Shown here: positions 21,741-35,079 of the stretch, in pieces
Numbering within the stretch: position 1 is the first letter of the stretch
Layout: every line of letters starts with the position of its first letter
Assembly: GCF_019059575.1 (NCBI RefSeq)
Contig: NW_024881622.1
Coordinates: forward strand, 248,001-312,000
Direction of reading: 5' to 3'
From: Amphibalanus amphitrite
Lineage: Eukaryota; Arthropoda; Thecostraca; Balanomorpha; Balanidae
DNA: 64,000 nt
Notes under the pieces: model-generated
What the model saw: the letters and a program-made list of their open reading frames with translations, nothing else
Database searches by the model: none
What the model was told of the DNA's origin: nothing
Made by a program: the position numbers and the translations under genes

Positions 21741-24712
21741 CAGGTTAGATTCTAATGGTGCACAGATAGGTACCTAAAAATTGTGGGTTGATTAGCACCA
21801 GAATGGATGTTGAAAGAACTGAAAATGATGAAGAAATAGCACAATATTTATGCAAGCAAAAGGATATAGCTTAAGCCAACTATTTCATTTTAAAGTGAAC
21901 AATATCCAGAGGGCTTAGAAACATTAGTTGGGAGCAAAGCCGCAATTTCTAAATAGGTTAATAGGTAAACAATTTTGAATTCTGTATCCAACAAGAAACA
22001 AAAACTTTAAAACTCATAACTTTTAAACTGGAACATGTGCCATCAAAATAATTTGACTAAAAGTAGAGAAATGCAAGTTCTTGTCACTTTTATTGCATGA
22101 CCAATATCATCATGCACAATCATCAGGCCACCTAAAATCCATAAATTAAGAGTTTGGGGTGTGCACTGCGGATGTTTTAAGAAGCATGTTAATTTACCTC
22201 TTTGACCATCTTTATAGTTCTGTCCAAAACGGTCAGCACATTACTCAATATATTATCGTTATTTAAGAGTCAAAACATTAAGTCTCTAGCATAAAATTAA
22301 ATAAGAACAACCCAATAAATCGACCAGAGAATATGACACTTCTTGGTGACAATGGCATTGCTTTTACATCTTGTAGACAAGCTGTCATTAACTCAAATCA
22401 TATCAAGTTGAAGTAACAAGTCAACTTACCAAAAAAGACCCAATGCAACGCAGCACAATCAAATATAAATTGAAAATTAAACGCAAAACCACCCTAACCT
22501 CGTCAATTCAACACTTGACAAATAAATCGAACCAGATGCGCGAGAATTGTAACGCGTAGCAGAAAACTGTCGGCTACTAAATTGTTCGCTCGCGGCTGAC
22601 GTTCCCATATGCATGACAGCAGCGAACTGGGTGGTGAGGAAAGTATGGTGAATGCTTAATAAATAGACAACTCAAACTGTATGGCTGCAATCCAATATCA
22701 CAACTGGAAAATTGGCACATATGTCAACTCGTTCACCACCAAGACGTTTTCTGTCCTATCAGAACTGTAGATACCTACATGGCATCATCTCACCCAAGGG
22801 TAGAACTCCATTTCACCAAAGAAGATCGGTGGGCTTTCGGTTTCCAGAATAAGCAGTTAGACATTTGGGCATCGCGTCCCGCGTCCTGAACCGATTAGAT
22901 CAGACTGGATCAGCAGACCTGGATCAGACATACAAAACATGAAGCGTCATGGAAGCTTAGAATAAGGCATCCGGATTCGATTCCCGGGCAATGCACGTGG
23001 CGTTGCCGCTGCCTGGCCGCTTGGAACAGCGTGAGAGTTCCGATTAGCACTTGATCCACCGGATATGGCGCCAAAGCCAACCAACCCACCAACCAAGCTT
23101 AGAATGCGCCTTCCTAGGCCGTAAGTGCATCATCCCAGACAGCCCCAGCCCCCAGGACTCCAAGACGAATGCCCGGCGTAGCCCAGCCTGGCCCAGCCCA
23201 AGATGCTTACAGATAGCCCAGCCCACTGCACTGGTCGGACAGCGATCACCGACCAGAACATGCGCTCAGCGCTAAGTTTCATCGGCCAAGACAAGGGACA
23301 ACCGGCATCCCCATTCACTCGTCGTTCGAAGACCGTAGCTCCGGCGGACGGAGGAGTGCACAAGATTCAAGAAGACCGGTGTGTTCCGAAATCCGAGCCC
23401 TATACATGAGACACATGCCTATAGTTATTGATAAACTCTATAACTCAGAATTTCTCACAGAATGTCTGTTTTCAGAAGGTAGGAAGACTTGGCTACAGAC
23501 TACAGTCAACGCAGATTAGGCTAATTGAAGCTGGAATGAGCAAAGAGGAAGTCTTACAAAGAATACATGCAAAGAAATATAAGTCAGCAGCTTGTAAAGA
23601 GAAGAATAGGGTAATACAATACCAATGAAAATCCCATTTGATAAAAGAGTAACAGTGATGCAGAAGGATGGCATAGCCAAACAAAGTTTCACAAGCATCA
23701 AGCGCTTATACACGTATCTATTCCAGCCTGCTTGAAACATAATTCATCAAGCTATTAATTTTGGCCTAGGCCAATAACAAGTCTTGATTAGACATTGTGT
23801 ATAGACAAACAGCGCAGACAGCGCAAACATATTACGAAGAACGAACGTAAATATATGCCACTTCGACTTCACCTTAAACAAACAATAAAGCAAATAAATC
23901 AACAAAGCGAAAGCACATTTTTACTAAGCAGGTCTCTGCGCACAGCATGCTCGGCACAGCGAAGCGGTGCGGTCCTCCGGACCATGGTCCACATCCCGTA
24001 CCCGATTCCAGACCACAGCAATGACAACTGAGTACCGGCGTAATGGAGGCAGCGCGAGGGGAGCTGATTGCAGTCACTGTAGTACGAATGACTGACACAG
24101 TTCCCTAGCAATCAACAATATGGCGGCTGGATCCATGCAACTCCGCTGGCTGGCAGGGCTCGCTAATCTTAACACAGGCTCGCATCGCGGCATCCAGGGA
24201 AGCAGGCACTACAGTGCCATTCTCATAATATTGGCAGCGCGAATCTCACAACTAAATCACAGATGGCGACGACTCATACCCGCAGTATATCCATCGGCGC
24301 GATCCTTACACATTACACTCAACAGACATCTCTATAAACATCTAACAGCAAGCTCAGTATGTGACATCGGAATGTGCCATCACATCTCCAGTAAAAACGC
24401 GATCACATATAGATATCACAACCTGCGACCCGTCTGTATAAAATAACAACGGAGCCACCACGCTTTACGGAGGCCGGGTTCCTCCCAACTTGGATACGTT
24501 TGGCGCGTTCACAGATATTGGACGGTGCTGCACATTGTGCTAACAGATTTTTCACGTGGATCAACAGCACATCATTATTATGGAGTTCAATATCATAAGA
24601 CAAGCAAAGGTACAGCGTTGGCACGATCAAGCTCACTGGTTACATGTGCCACACTCCATCGGAGCCACCCTGCACACCGACACTGGGCCGCTGCCGTGCA
24701 GGCAGCACCACC
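21722..24712. other. Intergenic between TBC1D20 and the APPBP2-like gene
   Basis: Should contain the TBC1D20 5' UTR exon and promoter; 22540-22620 is the most GC-rich candidate. No further coding exon was recognised. Confidence 0.45.
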
Positions 24713-24870
24713 GTCAGTCATTGAGGTGTCACCACCGCCAGTCATTCAGGCGTCACCACCGTCAGTCATTCAGGTGTCATCACCGCCAGTCATTCAGGTG
24801 TCACCACCGTCATCGTCAGTCATTCAGGAGTCACCACTGTCAGTCCGTGAGGCGTCACCACTGTCAGTTT
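24713..24870. repeat. 24-bp minisatellite at the 3' end of the APPBP2-like gene
   Basis: About six units of TCACCACCGTCAGTCATTCAGG type. The stop codon of the APPBP2-like gene (24820-24822) is inside the array, so the array supplies the last codons and the start of the 3' UTR. Confidence 0.85.
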
Positions 24871-27800
24871 GTCGGGCCGCACCACCGTCGCCACCCGTCG
24901 GAGCGCCGCCATGAGTTGCTGCCTCATCTCGCGCTGGCTCCAGGGCCGCGGCGGCAGCAGGGCGGCCAGTCCCTCGGGCGGCAGCCTCTGGGCGGCGAGC
25001 CGGCGCCGCAGAGCCTGCACCGTCTCCAGCAGGTCGTCCATGTCGGCGGCGCGCTGGGCGTCCTCGTGGCGCGCGTAGATGGCCGACAGGCCGCGCAGAC
25101 AGTGCTCGGCCAGATCCAGGTGCCGCCAGTGACCGCCGCCGTCTGGGACGCACACACAGAGAACACGTACGGGGAGGGCAGTTATTACCACGGGCCCGAG
25201 CGGGGAGGTGGGTGTGTTAAATCCAACTAACACTACTGCATGCAGCGACTACAGATGCTACTTACGGATTCTGGCGCTGCTGACTAAAGAAACTAGCAGT
25301 TAAAAGGCATGTGGCATCGCCTGGAAGTCAGCTGTAGAAAAACTTCAGCATTTTAACTGAAACCATTGCGTCGAAGATAATTTCAGACACAAAAATATGT
25401 GCAAAGACGGCTTAACGTCACCAAGGTGCCGGCTTTTGGAAAAAAAAATAAACTGGTAATAATTATCTCATATCCTCAATCATCACCAAGCTCCACGGTT
25501 TGCATCATGACTTCTGTACGTCTCATCTAATTGATTAATGCAGCTTTCGCTATCGTCAGGGTTACAAGGCCCCGCACCACCGTAATATAAATCACCCGAT
25601 CCCTACCAACATATGACTAGCAGCTCGGCCTCCTTTGAGCCACACGGCGATTGTCCTAAATAGGAGGCAGCATACACGACCGGTCAGGACCTAACCGGCC
25701 ATATCACGGCCTCCAGCGGTTAAGATGCGTCAAATTAGCGCCAGTTCCACGACAACTGGCGGGCAATGTGGCTGGCCAGTTGGACATGAGCTAGGTGTAA
25801 GTCCTGACGTTGGAACCCTGAGCGATACCGGGTGTATCAGTGGACTGGCACCCTAGACGCACTTCCAACAACCGAGAAGGTTCGTCTGTTCGGCTCATTT
25901 AGGGCAGACTGCCATCGCCATTCTGGTCTACTTCTAACGTGCATCACGCGTGTGCCCAAATTGTTCAATCATTTCTAACTCCTCACACCTATAAAAAACT
26001 ACCTAAGGGCCATTCTTCTACCGCTAAAGCGTAAGTAATACCGATAACGCATGCAGCACTAGATCAAAACTATTATCCAGACTAGTTTGGGTGTATCCCA
26101 CACTTCCACAGGGTTACCAACTCGCTGTCCGTCCCTCGCCTCCTCTGCAGACCTGGCCCCAGCCGAGCTGCCGGTCCCTCGCCTTCTCTGCTAGCCCTGG
26201 CCAGGCTGCCGATCCCTTGCCTCCTCTGCTAGCCCCGGCCAAGCTGCCGATCCCCTACCCCCCACTCACGGCAGTCTCGTAGCGCGGCCTTCATCAGTCG
26301 CTCAGCCTCCAGCAGGTACTGCGTGCTCGAGTAGGTGTGCAGGCTGGCGAGCGTGAGCCGGGTGACCAGCGAGTCGCGGTGGTCGCTCGGCACTCCCAGC
26401 TGCGCCTGGATATCCAGCGCCCGCCGCAGGAGCGTCTCCGCCTCAGGCGCGCACGAGATCTGGGACACAGGTGGGCGCGGCACGGAAATTGATCGGCACC
26501 GGACGGAAAGACGTGTAAAGACAACAACGTGTGAACAAAGCAGAGGAGAAAAAAAAAACATATTATTCTCGATATGCACTGTTTCTTTTTCTGCGGAGCC
26601 TGATTTATGCTGGCTTCGGTCCCTGTAGAGGCGTAAAGGCTGTGGGCCCAGTGTCAGGAGCGGCTATGATTATGTCAGTCCCCGGTGCAGGCTATAGCCT
26701 AGCTCCTGGGTAGAGGCTATAATGTCTCCGCCTCCGGTGACCAGTGGAGTCCACGGCTCTGGTTCCCGCTGAGCGGCTTTAGCCCCGGTACTGACCGTGT
26801 TGGGCAGCAGCTGGTCCAGCTCCAGGTTGAGGAGCAGCCGCGCCAGCTGGGTCAGTACCCTGCTCAGCCGCAGACTGGCCGGGCCGATCAGCTCTTCACA
26901 CAGGCGCTCCGTCTCGCGCAGACGAGAGTAAGTCTGAACGCCCAGCTGCGCCGCTGTCAGGGACAGGAGAGAGGTGAACGGAGGGGCACCAGGCAGAACT
27001 GGAATAGCATTAAGCACACATTTACTCATGCAATTACATACCAGGTCATTGGAGAATAGAGAATAGAGCAATAAAATATCACAAGCCGAACCTTTCACAA
27101 CGGTATCCCTTATGGCTTACACATTATCAGACATACAGATCTAGTGTCCGGCCTACGAGGGCTCGGCGTTTCCGGACTATCCCAGCCCACCTACCCTCAC
27201 TGAAGCCGTTGAGCGAATTGAGCAGCAGCGGGAGCTGGTCGTCCACCCACTGACAGTCGGCCAGGGTCAGGTCAATGGTCCAGCAGCTGTGACTGGGTAG
27301 CTGTAGCGTGGCAGGACGCTCCGTCTGGGGCCCGCTGACCGGGGCAGGGGGCCGTGGTTAGCGTGATTGAGAGTGGTTAGTGTGTCGGGGCCTCGGGAGT
27401 TAGGAAGAGATCCCGTCAAATGTTACCGATAAGAATTCAGTCTCACGTCCCGTGAAAGGAACCTCGAGACAGGACGTCCTATCGAAGAGTCTCGTCTGAA
27501 TTGTGATAGTCCCATCTCAATTCTCCCCTGAGCCTGTTTCTCCCGTGAGAGTTATGACCAGCCCCTGAGAGTCCCGTCTCACCCGTGAGGGTCTCATCTC
27601 ACCCGTGAGAGCCGTCCTCGGGTCCCATCTCACCTGTGAGAGCCGTCCTCGGGAGGGTCGGCGGCGGCCAGTTTCATTTCGAGCAGCAGCCGGTCCAGCC
27701 TCAGCCGATGCCGCAGGGGGCTGGACTCTGCATACATCTGCTCCCCCAGCCGGCCGCAGATCTGAGTAAGGGGGAGGAGACGGGAGGCCCGTCACAGACG

Positions 27801-30800
27801 GAAGGGACGGAGAGACTGGGGGTTAGACGGGGCTAAATATGGATTGTTAGTCTCCATGTAACTTTGTGGTACATTTATCGACTAAAATATGGATCGTGTT
27901 TATTTGAAAATGTTACCTTGTGTACCTGACACGTTGGAGTGCTTAATCTGCACTCAGCTTTTCTTTTTATATTGCCAGCAGCATTAGATAAGTTAATTCT
28001 ACCCAATAACGTCGATGCGGAACCATGAGATGTAGCCATAAAGACCACGCAAAATATTATCAAACGGCACGTCCGGACATCAGGTTCAATTGGCAAGGCA
28101 GTCAAAGCCTGAAGATCCTGACACAGCTGTAGCTGATCCACCACTCCGGAATACCCCACCTGGCTGATATCATCTGCTCGGCCGCTGAACCCCGAGAGCA
28201 GGGCGAAGTCGCCGAGCACGCGGGCGGCGGCCAGGGTCTGCGGGTGCAGCTGGCCCCAGTGCCGATAGGAGGCGCTGAGAGCCTGCGGTGCCAGCTCCAC
28301 CAGCGGCGCCGTGCAGCCGCAGCTCAGCAGGAGCTCAGCCACCAGCCGGGGCAGCTCGGCAGCCAGGTCAGCGGGCGCTGCCGCCGGCACGGAGTCCAGA
28401 GCGACGACCAGCCACCGCAGCGCCTGAAGGTGAAGTCAACGTGAGCCTCCGATGCTGTAGAAGCGCCTAACCACAGAGACAGGGCTGGCTCGACATAAGA
28501 TGATGATTCGGAATGAACTATGATATCTACGGGAGATCAGAGAATTCACGAGAAGAAAGTGGCAAAGATCTGGCGCTGCGGCTATTACCGCAATGCCAGA
28601 CACCGATAGCAAAATTATTTCGTAGAAATCATCATTCCTAATGAGCAATAACAGCTGCGGCATATAATACCGACACCTGTTACAAGTAGCTACCTCAGTC
28701 CATTGCTGAGCTCTAGGCGCCGCTGACGTTTACCGCGTCATCCCTCAGCTGCACCCCGCTGGGGACGTGGCGCACGCTGGCGGGTCCACTCCACTCACCG
28801 CGGGCCAGTTCTCGGTGAGCAGAGCGAGCCGCGCCTGGGCCGCCGCCGCCGCCGACTGCAGACCAGACCGGAGGCCCAGTCCCGCATCGTTCAGGAAGGC
28901 CATACGACCGGCGTTCCACCCGGCGGCACCCACCCGACCTACGGCAGTCTCCGCCGCCAGCTGTCTGCGGGAGGGGCAGAGAGAGGGTGCCAATGTGCGG
29001 GGGAGGAGGGAGGGGCAGAGAGAGGGTGCCAATGTGCGGGGGAGGAGGGAGGGGCGGTGTGATGTAATAACGCTTGGTGACGACGTGTGAATATACTCGT
29101 ACAGCGTTTTTAACAGGACATGCAAAGTTATGCATATAATACGATAACGAGGGAGATTAAAGTTATCCAGTAAAAATTATAATAAAAATATGAAACGTTT
29201 GGATAAAAATGATTAAGTGTATCTAACTATGAACCAGGATGTGCACCTTCACCGGTAAGTGCACATGGTCTTCAGGGAAAATACTCAGCAAAAATGTGCC
29301 TATACAGCGCAACGAAATCGAACACAACATGTCGACCGTTCCTACTCAAAGACAAATGATAAACATAACAGTTGTCACTACATGCCCCCATTACCTTACC
29401 TATGAACACAATCCAGAGCCATTTCAGACACCTGCCAGGAGACATTTTTACATAAGACGGAGAAGGTCTTCTCCAGAATGATCATACCATCTTCATGCCA
29501 GCCCATTTCACATAGGAATGTCCCTGAAAACGCAAATGGACACCTCAGTTGTTACACGAAAGCAAAACCGAATGAAAATGCCATGATAAGTACAATTAAA
29601 GACTTTCCACGCCACCTCTAGTACAAACGATGCCTGAAAAAAATACATTAAAAAAAGCCTCTTCCATGGTATCTACGGAATATTGGCGAAGTCTGACTCA
29701 GTGAATGGTCATTAAAAATGGCTTAAAATATAATGCACTAACGCATGCAAAGGTGACTGAAATCAAACACTAAATTTAAAATGACGTCTTACCGAATTCG
29801 AGGACGTCAGTGAGTTCCGTCTGTGACCCAGCCGAGCAGATCCGGAGCAGAAGCGCGTCCCTGGCAACGCGTGAACTGGCGTCCGCCGAGGCATGCTACC
29901 AATGACAGAAACACGACCAAGTCAGAAACAAAATAAGTAAATACATGCACGCAGCAACGCTGACAATACGGGGCCCAATTTCCCAAAAGCCCTACCACCT
30001 ACGACAAGCTCCTAAACCTAAACGAAATGTTCCCAACAAATTAAGCCTACCAACTGTGGAGTTATTCCCGCCAGCCTCGCCTACCTACTCTGGAGACGAG
30101 TCTGCAGATCACGACCACCTACCCGGAGTTCATCCTGCGAACCACGCCCCCTTGACTCTTACTCCGGAGTCGTTCCTGCGACCCGGCCCCCACACACACG
30201 AGTTGCTCAACACACTGCGCCGACTGGTCTCGATTCCTGCTCCCCCTCCGCACACCACGCCCCCTTACCCTGGTGATGCGCAGCAGGTTCCCGCGGAGCC
30301 GGGACGACTGTAGCAGGACGCCGGGACGCGGCAGCAACAGCCGGTAAGGACAAACGCCCGTCGGCGTTACCTGGCAAAATTCGCACAGCCATGTCACAAG
30401 ATAATTCACAATGGATTTCAATGGGCGATCATTCACGATTATCTTTGCCAGCACATTAATAATGATACACCCTTTTACTTGAAATACCTAGCATCACAAA
30501 TCTGCATCATAATGTCTGAGTAAAAGATGGAATAAATAAAATATTTGCCAACAAATGCATGTCTATTTTGTGGACTAGATCGTAATTCCACAAAACAATG
30601 TGATCAATAGTACAACATTTACTCACAGATGATGAAAGAGCCTGGTCAAGAGCTTCCACTGCCTCATCAGGTGGAAGATGGGACAGCAACTCTTGTACTT
30701 TGTCTGGGATATTGCCCTGAAGGTTCTTAGCAACTTCCTTCAAGCACAGGTCTCGCATTGATGGAACAGCAGTGCTCCGCAATAATGGAGCTTGGTGCTG

Positions 30801-30806
30801 TTCCAT
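24820..30806 (-). CDS. APPBP2: APPBP2-like protein (TPR protein, Cullin-2 substrate receptor family), about 10 exons
   Basis: Exons chained by splice sites and phase: 30627-30806 (ATG), 30269-30370, 29793-29895, 28799-28960 or 28964, 28160-28423, 27634-27761, 27195-27334, 26796-26953, 26270-26459, 24820-25142 (stop). The total is about 584 codons, against 585 in human APPBP2. Human APPBP2 binds the APP tail and kinesin and acts as a CRL2 substrate receptor for C-degrons. Exon 1 has a BC-box-like start (SMRDLCLKEVAKNL). FLNDAG in exon 4 matches human FLSDAG. The 26270-26459 exon (AETLLRRALDIQAQLG, LTLASLHTYSSTQYLLEAERL) follows the human EEMHIKAIQIKEQLLG and ASLYNYDMNQYENAEKLYL segment. The rest is Ala/Leu-rich and diverged. 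All junctions keep frame except exon 3 to exon 4, where exon 3 ends in phase 1 and exon 4 needs phase 0 or 2; about 9 residues also seem missing, so a microexon is likely. The last codons lie in a minisatellite. Confidence 0.72.
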
Positions 30807-31019
30807 ACTGAAGTGACAATACTTCACCACATGGCTGGAAAAAGTCATTAGCATACTTAGAGTAATCACCACACATTTTGAATTCAGCATGTAGCTGGTC
30901 TAGTTTGCCACAGGATGCCACATGCATACTGCATGTAAACCCATTGATTTTCAGCCAGTCCAAGTCAATGGGAAGGAATGAGGATTGAGCCCGAATAGCT
31001 GATTCAGAAGGAATCAATG

Positions 31020-31110
31020 GGCCACCTCCAGTGACGTACCCAAGGGGGGGCCATGGGGGCCATGGACCCCTCCTGAGTGCCGAAGGCGCTCAGGGGGCCC
31101 CTCAGGCCCC
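31020..31110. mobile_element. End of a hAT-like element (CAGTGACGTACCCAAGG type)
   Basis: The sequence at 31029 resembles the CAGTGGCGTAGCCAGG end found on many animal hAT-type elements. It is followed by the usual run of G and a GGCCATGGACCCC inverted block. No transposase and no second end were found. Confidence 0.35.
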
Positions 31111-31194
31111 AGTATATTTTTTTCAAACACTGGATAAAACATCTTTTACTAGGAAGAAAAAATGATATCAAAGTTTCATTTATATGCCCCTGGT

Positions 31195-31495
31195 TACATG
31201 AGAGGCCCCTGATGACCCAATGGGCCCTGCAGTCATCCAAGGGCCCCCGGTTTCCTGGGCCCCTGGTCGCCTAGGGGATCCCTGGTAGCCGGGGCCTGGT
31301 CGCATGGGGCCCCTGATTGCCTGGGGTCCCTAGTCGCCTAGGGAGCCCTGGTAGCCGGGGGGCCTCTAGTCGCATGGGTGATGGGGCCCCTGATCGCCTG
31401 GGGCCCCTAGTCGCCAAGGGGGCCCCTGGTTGTGGTAGCAGGGCCTGGTCATATGGGGGCCCCTGGTTGCCTGGGGCCCCTGGTCAATATTTCAG
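31195..31495. repeat. Degenerate minisatellite, GGGGCCCCTGGTCGCCT unit
   Basis: About 14 loose units of 18-22 bp, each with a GGGCCC-like palindrome followed by TGGTCGC. It continues directly from the hAT-like end at 31020-31110. Confidence 0.8.
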
Positions 31496-32423
31496 GACCT
31501 CACCAATTCAAATCATAAAAATACCAACCCTACATGAAATATGTCCCGAAATCAGAAATAACATCTGCATGAAAACTCACCCACATGCCTAGCAATACAA
31601 ATATCAAAAATTATACACAGTACACACTACACACCTACTCTGAGACCACAATAGATGCAATATATCAACAATAGATAAGCATAAGCAAACAAATCCTGCG
31701 CAGAGATGACAAATCAGCAAGTGGTAGTACCAGTAGTACAATTTACTCTCACGCTTAGACATCTGACGTCATTATAATAAAGTTTCTTTATTATTTCAAA
31801 CAGAGCACGCACATTTGGGATATTTTTCGCTAGGAAAAATTCACACACTCATTTTTTGAAATACAAATAGGAAACGATATTCATGCAAAAGAGAGGCTAA
31901 TCAAAGAAAATTTGTTTTATTTATGCCAATTTGTTATATTGGTGACGTCATCAATATTCCTCACCCTTTTCTGGCGAGTCTTTTTAGAACTTGCTTGAAA
32001 CGTGCACAAACAACAACAGCCGACACTCACTACGGCCGTGAATGCGGGAGGTGGTGTCGGGCAAGATTGAGATACCTATAAGAACCATTTTGATACCTAT
32101 AAGGATATAGATACCTATAAGGTGTTGGCGGCAGGGTATATAGAACAGTTGCGGAGAGATCTCTATATACCGTGGCGGAGAGTCTCCAGGTTATTTTTGC
32201 AGGTAGGTGATGGTCGATGGAGATGTTCATTTATTTTTAGGCTTTCAGTCTAAGTTTTAGATGATATATATTTGTGTATTTTTCAAAGAACAAGGTCAGG
32301 TATAAGCGTCCAGGCATTTTCCTTGCTGCACACTATTGCTATGCAAATTGAAATTGCATGGCTATTTTTGGTTTTTAGCCACTAAAATTGCCCAGTAATG
32401 CAGCATGCTGATGCATTTTACCT

Positions 32424-32636
32424 GAGGGCTGTTCACGGGCCCTGTGTGCGGTCAGACCGCACACAGCCTCGATGCTCCGCCCACTTCGTCCCTACGTCAG
32501 CCTTCCGTCACCGCACACAGCGGACCGTCCACCGCACGCAGCCGTGACGTCAGAGCCGCCTACCCATCCCCTACCCCCACGCCTGCTGGACGCACCGCAC
32601 ACAGCGCACGCAGCAGTGTGCGGTGCCCGTGAACAC
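32424..32636. mobile_element. Miniature element with GTTCACGGGC ends and CCGCACACAG repeats
   Basis: GTTCACGGGC at 32430 and GCCCGTGAAC at 32624-32633 form an inverted repeat. Inside, CCGCACACAGC or its inverse occurs about five times, including the hairpin TGTGTGCGGTCAGACCGCACACA (about 32445-32467). Confidence 0.45.
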
Positions 32637-32739
32637 CCCTCTGATGTGGTCACCAAGTAGGCATATTTGTCCACAGCAGCGCATCTGAATAAACCTAAGC
32701 CTAAACCCAACCTACCAGCCTACAGCTACAATTGCCTAC

Positions 32740-32850
32740 CAGGCTACCAACCTACAACGTACCAACCTACAACCTACCAACCTACAACCTACCCACCTAC
32801 AACCTACCAACCTACAACCTACCAACCTACAACCTACCAATCTATGTAGA
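32740..32850. repeat. CCAACCTACAA minisatellite
   Basis: About eight units of CAACCTACAACCTAC type. Low complexity. Confidence 0.9.
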
Positions 32851-33972
32851 ACCTAACCTACAACCTAAATTACTTATATACCACATAACCTTACCTGACT
32901 CAATGAGAGGTTGGGTGTAACTAACTTACATTTGTTTTGTGTAAAAAGCATCATAATTACCTATCTATGTATGATCTCACTTTTCTACCTTAGAAGGATG
33001 TATTCTTTCTTATCATTATTTTGTTTTGTGAATTTCTTCAGTTTTAAAAGAGTGCAAAAGAGTGAAATGACCCTTGTGGATTAGGTTAGGTTTGTTTTGG
33101 TCTTGTTAGAAAGAAGCATCTCCTGGTATAGGTACCTAGTGCCTCTCCTTGGTTGGAAAACCTTTGTGTTATGTCTGCTCTGCTAAGTGCTTATATCTAG
33201 TTTGTTACACTAGGTACAGTCACCAGCAGTTGCTACCCATCACCCCCGGACGGCGGGGGAGCAAGCTACCACCGCCCCTGCGAGACTAGCGCCGTCATGC
33301 GCCAAGAAGTGGAAACACCACGTGACTGAGGCCACGTGAGGGCAGGGTCACGTGATGGAGGGGCGGAGCATAGTAGCTTTTGCACCCGACACTAACTGAA
33401 ATGCGGCGCTGTGATTGGGCGCCTTAACATGAATGAAGCCCCGGCGCCAGAATCAGCCGTTCGCCTTATATGGAAAGTGAGCCTTTGCGTTTCACTGTTC
33501 TGTATTGGTTTGAGAGCCACGGCACCATACGAATTGTGAGCCCCTTTGAACGGGTCACCGCCCAAGGCACCGAGGCGACGGCTGTGCCGGGCAAAGTCTA
33601 GCCTGGTGGGAGAGGTGGGCCAGGGAAAGTGCGATCGAGCAGCCACTGGGACGTGGATTGGTATTATCCAACCGCGGCAAACGATGTCAGCAGCCTCTTC
33701 TCGTGTCATAGACAGTGTCTATGACATGAAAAGCTAGACAGAAAACGTGGGCAGTGCCCAATCAAAAGCTACTAAACGATCCAGTTAAGAAGTTGGCGAA
33801 TGGCGAGGTAGCCAGACCAAATAAAAAGTTTTTAATTCGATTTTGGTTGACAAATGACATACAAGCCCGCTGTGATGGACCACAAAAGGAGCTGAACAGT
33901 TCATAGGCAACTTCTAAAAAGCTCAACTGTTTAAAAATTCAAAATTTAAATGTTAAAATTCAGCCTGCATGT

Positions 33973-34975
33973 TTAACCCTATTCCTGGCGGGGGGGGGGG
34001 GGGCCTCAGGAGCCCCCCCCCTGAGGTTTTTTGGTTATTTCTCCCAAACGCGTTGAGCTAGGAAGCTCAAATTTTCTGACTTTTCCTAAAAGGCTTCTAC
34101 GCAACATGTCTGAAAATTTTGAGTTGATCTGACCTCAGGTCAGGTCACCAGAGGCGGTTTGGTGACCCTACCTCAGAAAAGTTTGCAATCACGCCAGAGC
34201 TAGAGTTTTTGACCGATCAATTTCTTCTCTTCAGGCTTTAGTTAGGGTACCAGTATGTGCAATTTGTATATCTCGGAATTTTGATATCGGTGACCTAAGG
34301 TCAGGTCAGTTTCGCGACCTCCCCATTATAAGTCAATGGGGGAAAAATCAACTCCCTGTTTTTACCACTAAAACGGGTCGGAATGGCCCCATATACCATA
34401 CATGACTTCATATACGATCAACCTTCACTACCTTGAGGTCTGTTTTGCTGTTGGGCAGCTGTGAGGTCATGTGACGTCATCAAAGGTCACCAAAGGTTTT
34501 TGGCCAATAACTCCGTACAGGAACAAGATACAGACGCGTGGATGGTCTCATTGTGTTCAGCTCGTCAAGACGCATCGAATGATATACATGATGACCTCGA
34601 GCTCACGTGACCTGAGGTCAACCTTTGACCTTGACCTTTCGAGGTCAACATATATATCATTCGATGCGGATTGACGAGAGGATCACGATGATGCCCTTAG
34701 TTTGTTCCTATCTTGACTAATTCGAAAGTTATTCGAGAAAAACTCTCTCTATATCTAGCGCCGCCATTTTGAGTTTTTCGACCCCTGTGACGTCATCTTT
34801 GACCTGACCTGAAAATGACCTTAGTAAAAATTGTAGATCTTGACCGTGCGTATCCGATGCCGTTTACCGCTTGTCGCTATCTTGCTTCGTTCTCGAGATC
34901 TCAGGGGGGGCCGAATCGGCCCCCCCCCCCCCGCCAGTTTCTTGTCCCGGCGGAGCCCGCCAGGAATAGGGTTAA
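33973..34975 (+). mobile_element. AGGTCA-rich TTAA element, 34-kb copy
   Basis: TTAA on both sides, with a perfect inverted end CCCTATTCCTGGCG. G/C hairpins lie at about 33988-34026 and 34902-34934. The stretch 34245-34915 is nearly identical to 50160-50816, while the outer parts differ. Non-coding. Confidence 0.75.
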
Positions 34976-35079
34976 ACTCTGGTCCGGCGCTGGCAGGAAG
35001 CTTATATTGCCACTTGCAATTCCACTACGTTGTAATATTACCAATAGTTCTGTGAGAGCAGCAACTGAAAGCCCCGTTG

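Larger units (their letters stand above)
30807..33972. other. Upstream of the APPBP2-like gene; repeats only
   Basis: Contains the hAT-like end, the GGGGCCCC minisatellite, three GATACCTATAAG repeats at 32070-32120, the GTTCACGGGC element and the CCAACCTACAA repeat. 33230-33370 is CpG-rich with CACGTG sites. Confidence 0.5.

Noticed and set aside
22970-22995. B-box-like GGATTCGATTCCCGG
   Set aside because: No A box at the right distance and no tRNA fold.
30727-31017. 96-codon minus-strand frame overlapping exon 1 of the APPBP2-like gene
   Set aside because: Different frame from the conserved BC-box-like coding exon; probably 5' UTR or shadow.
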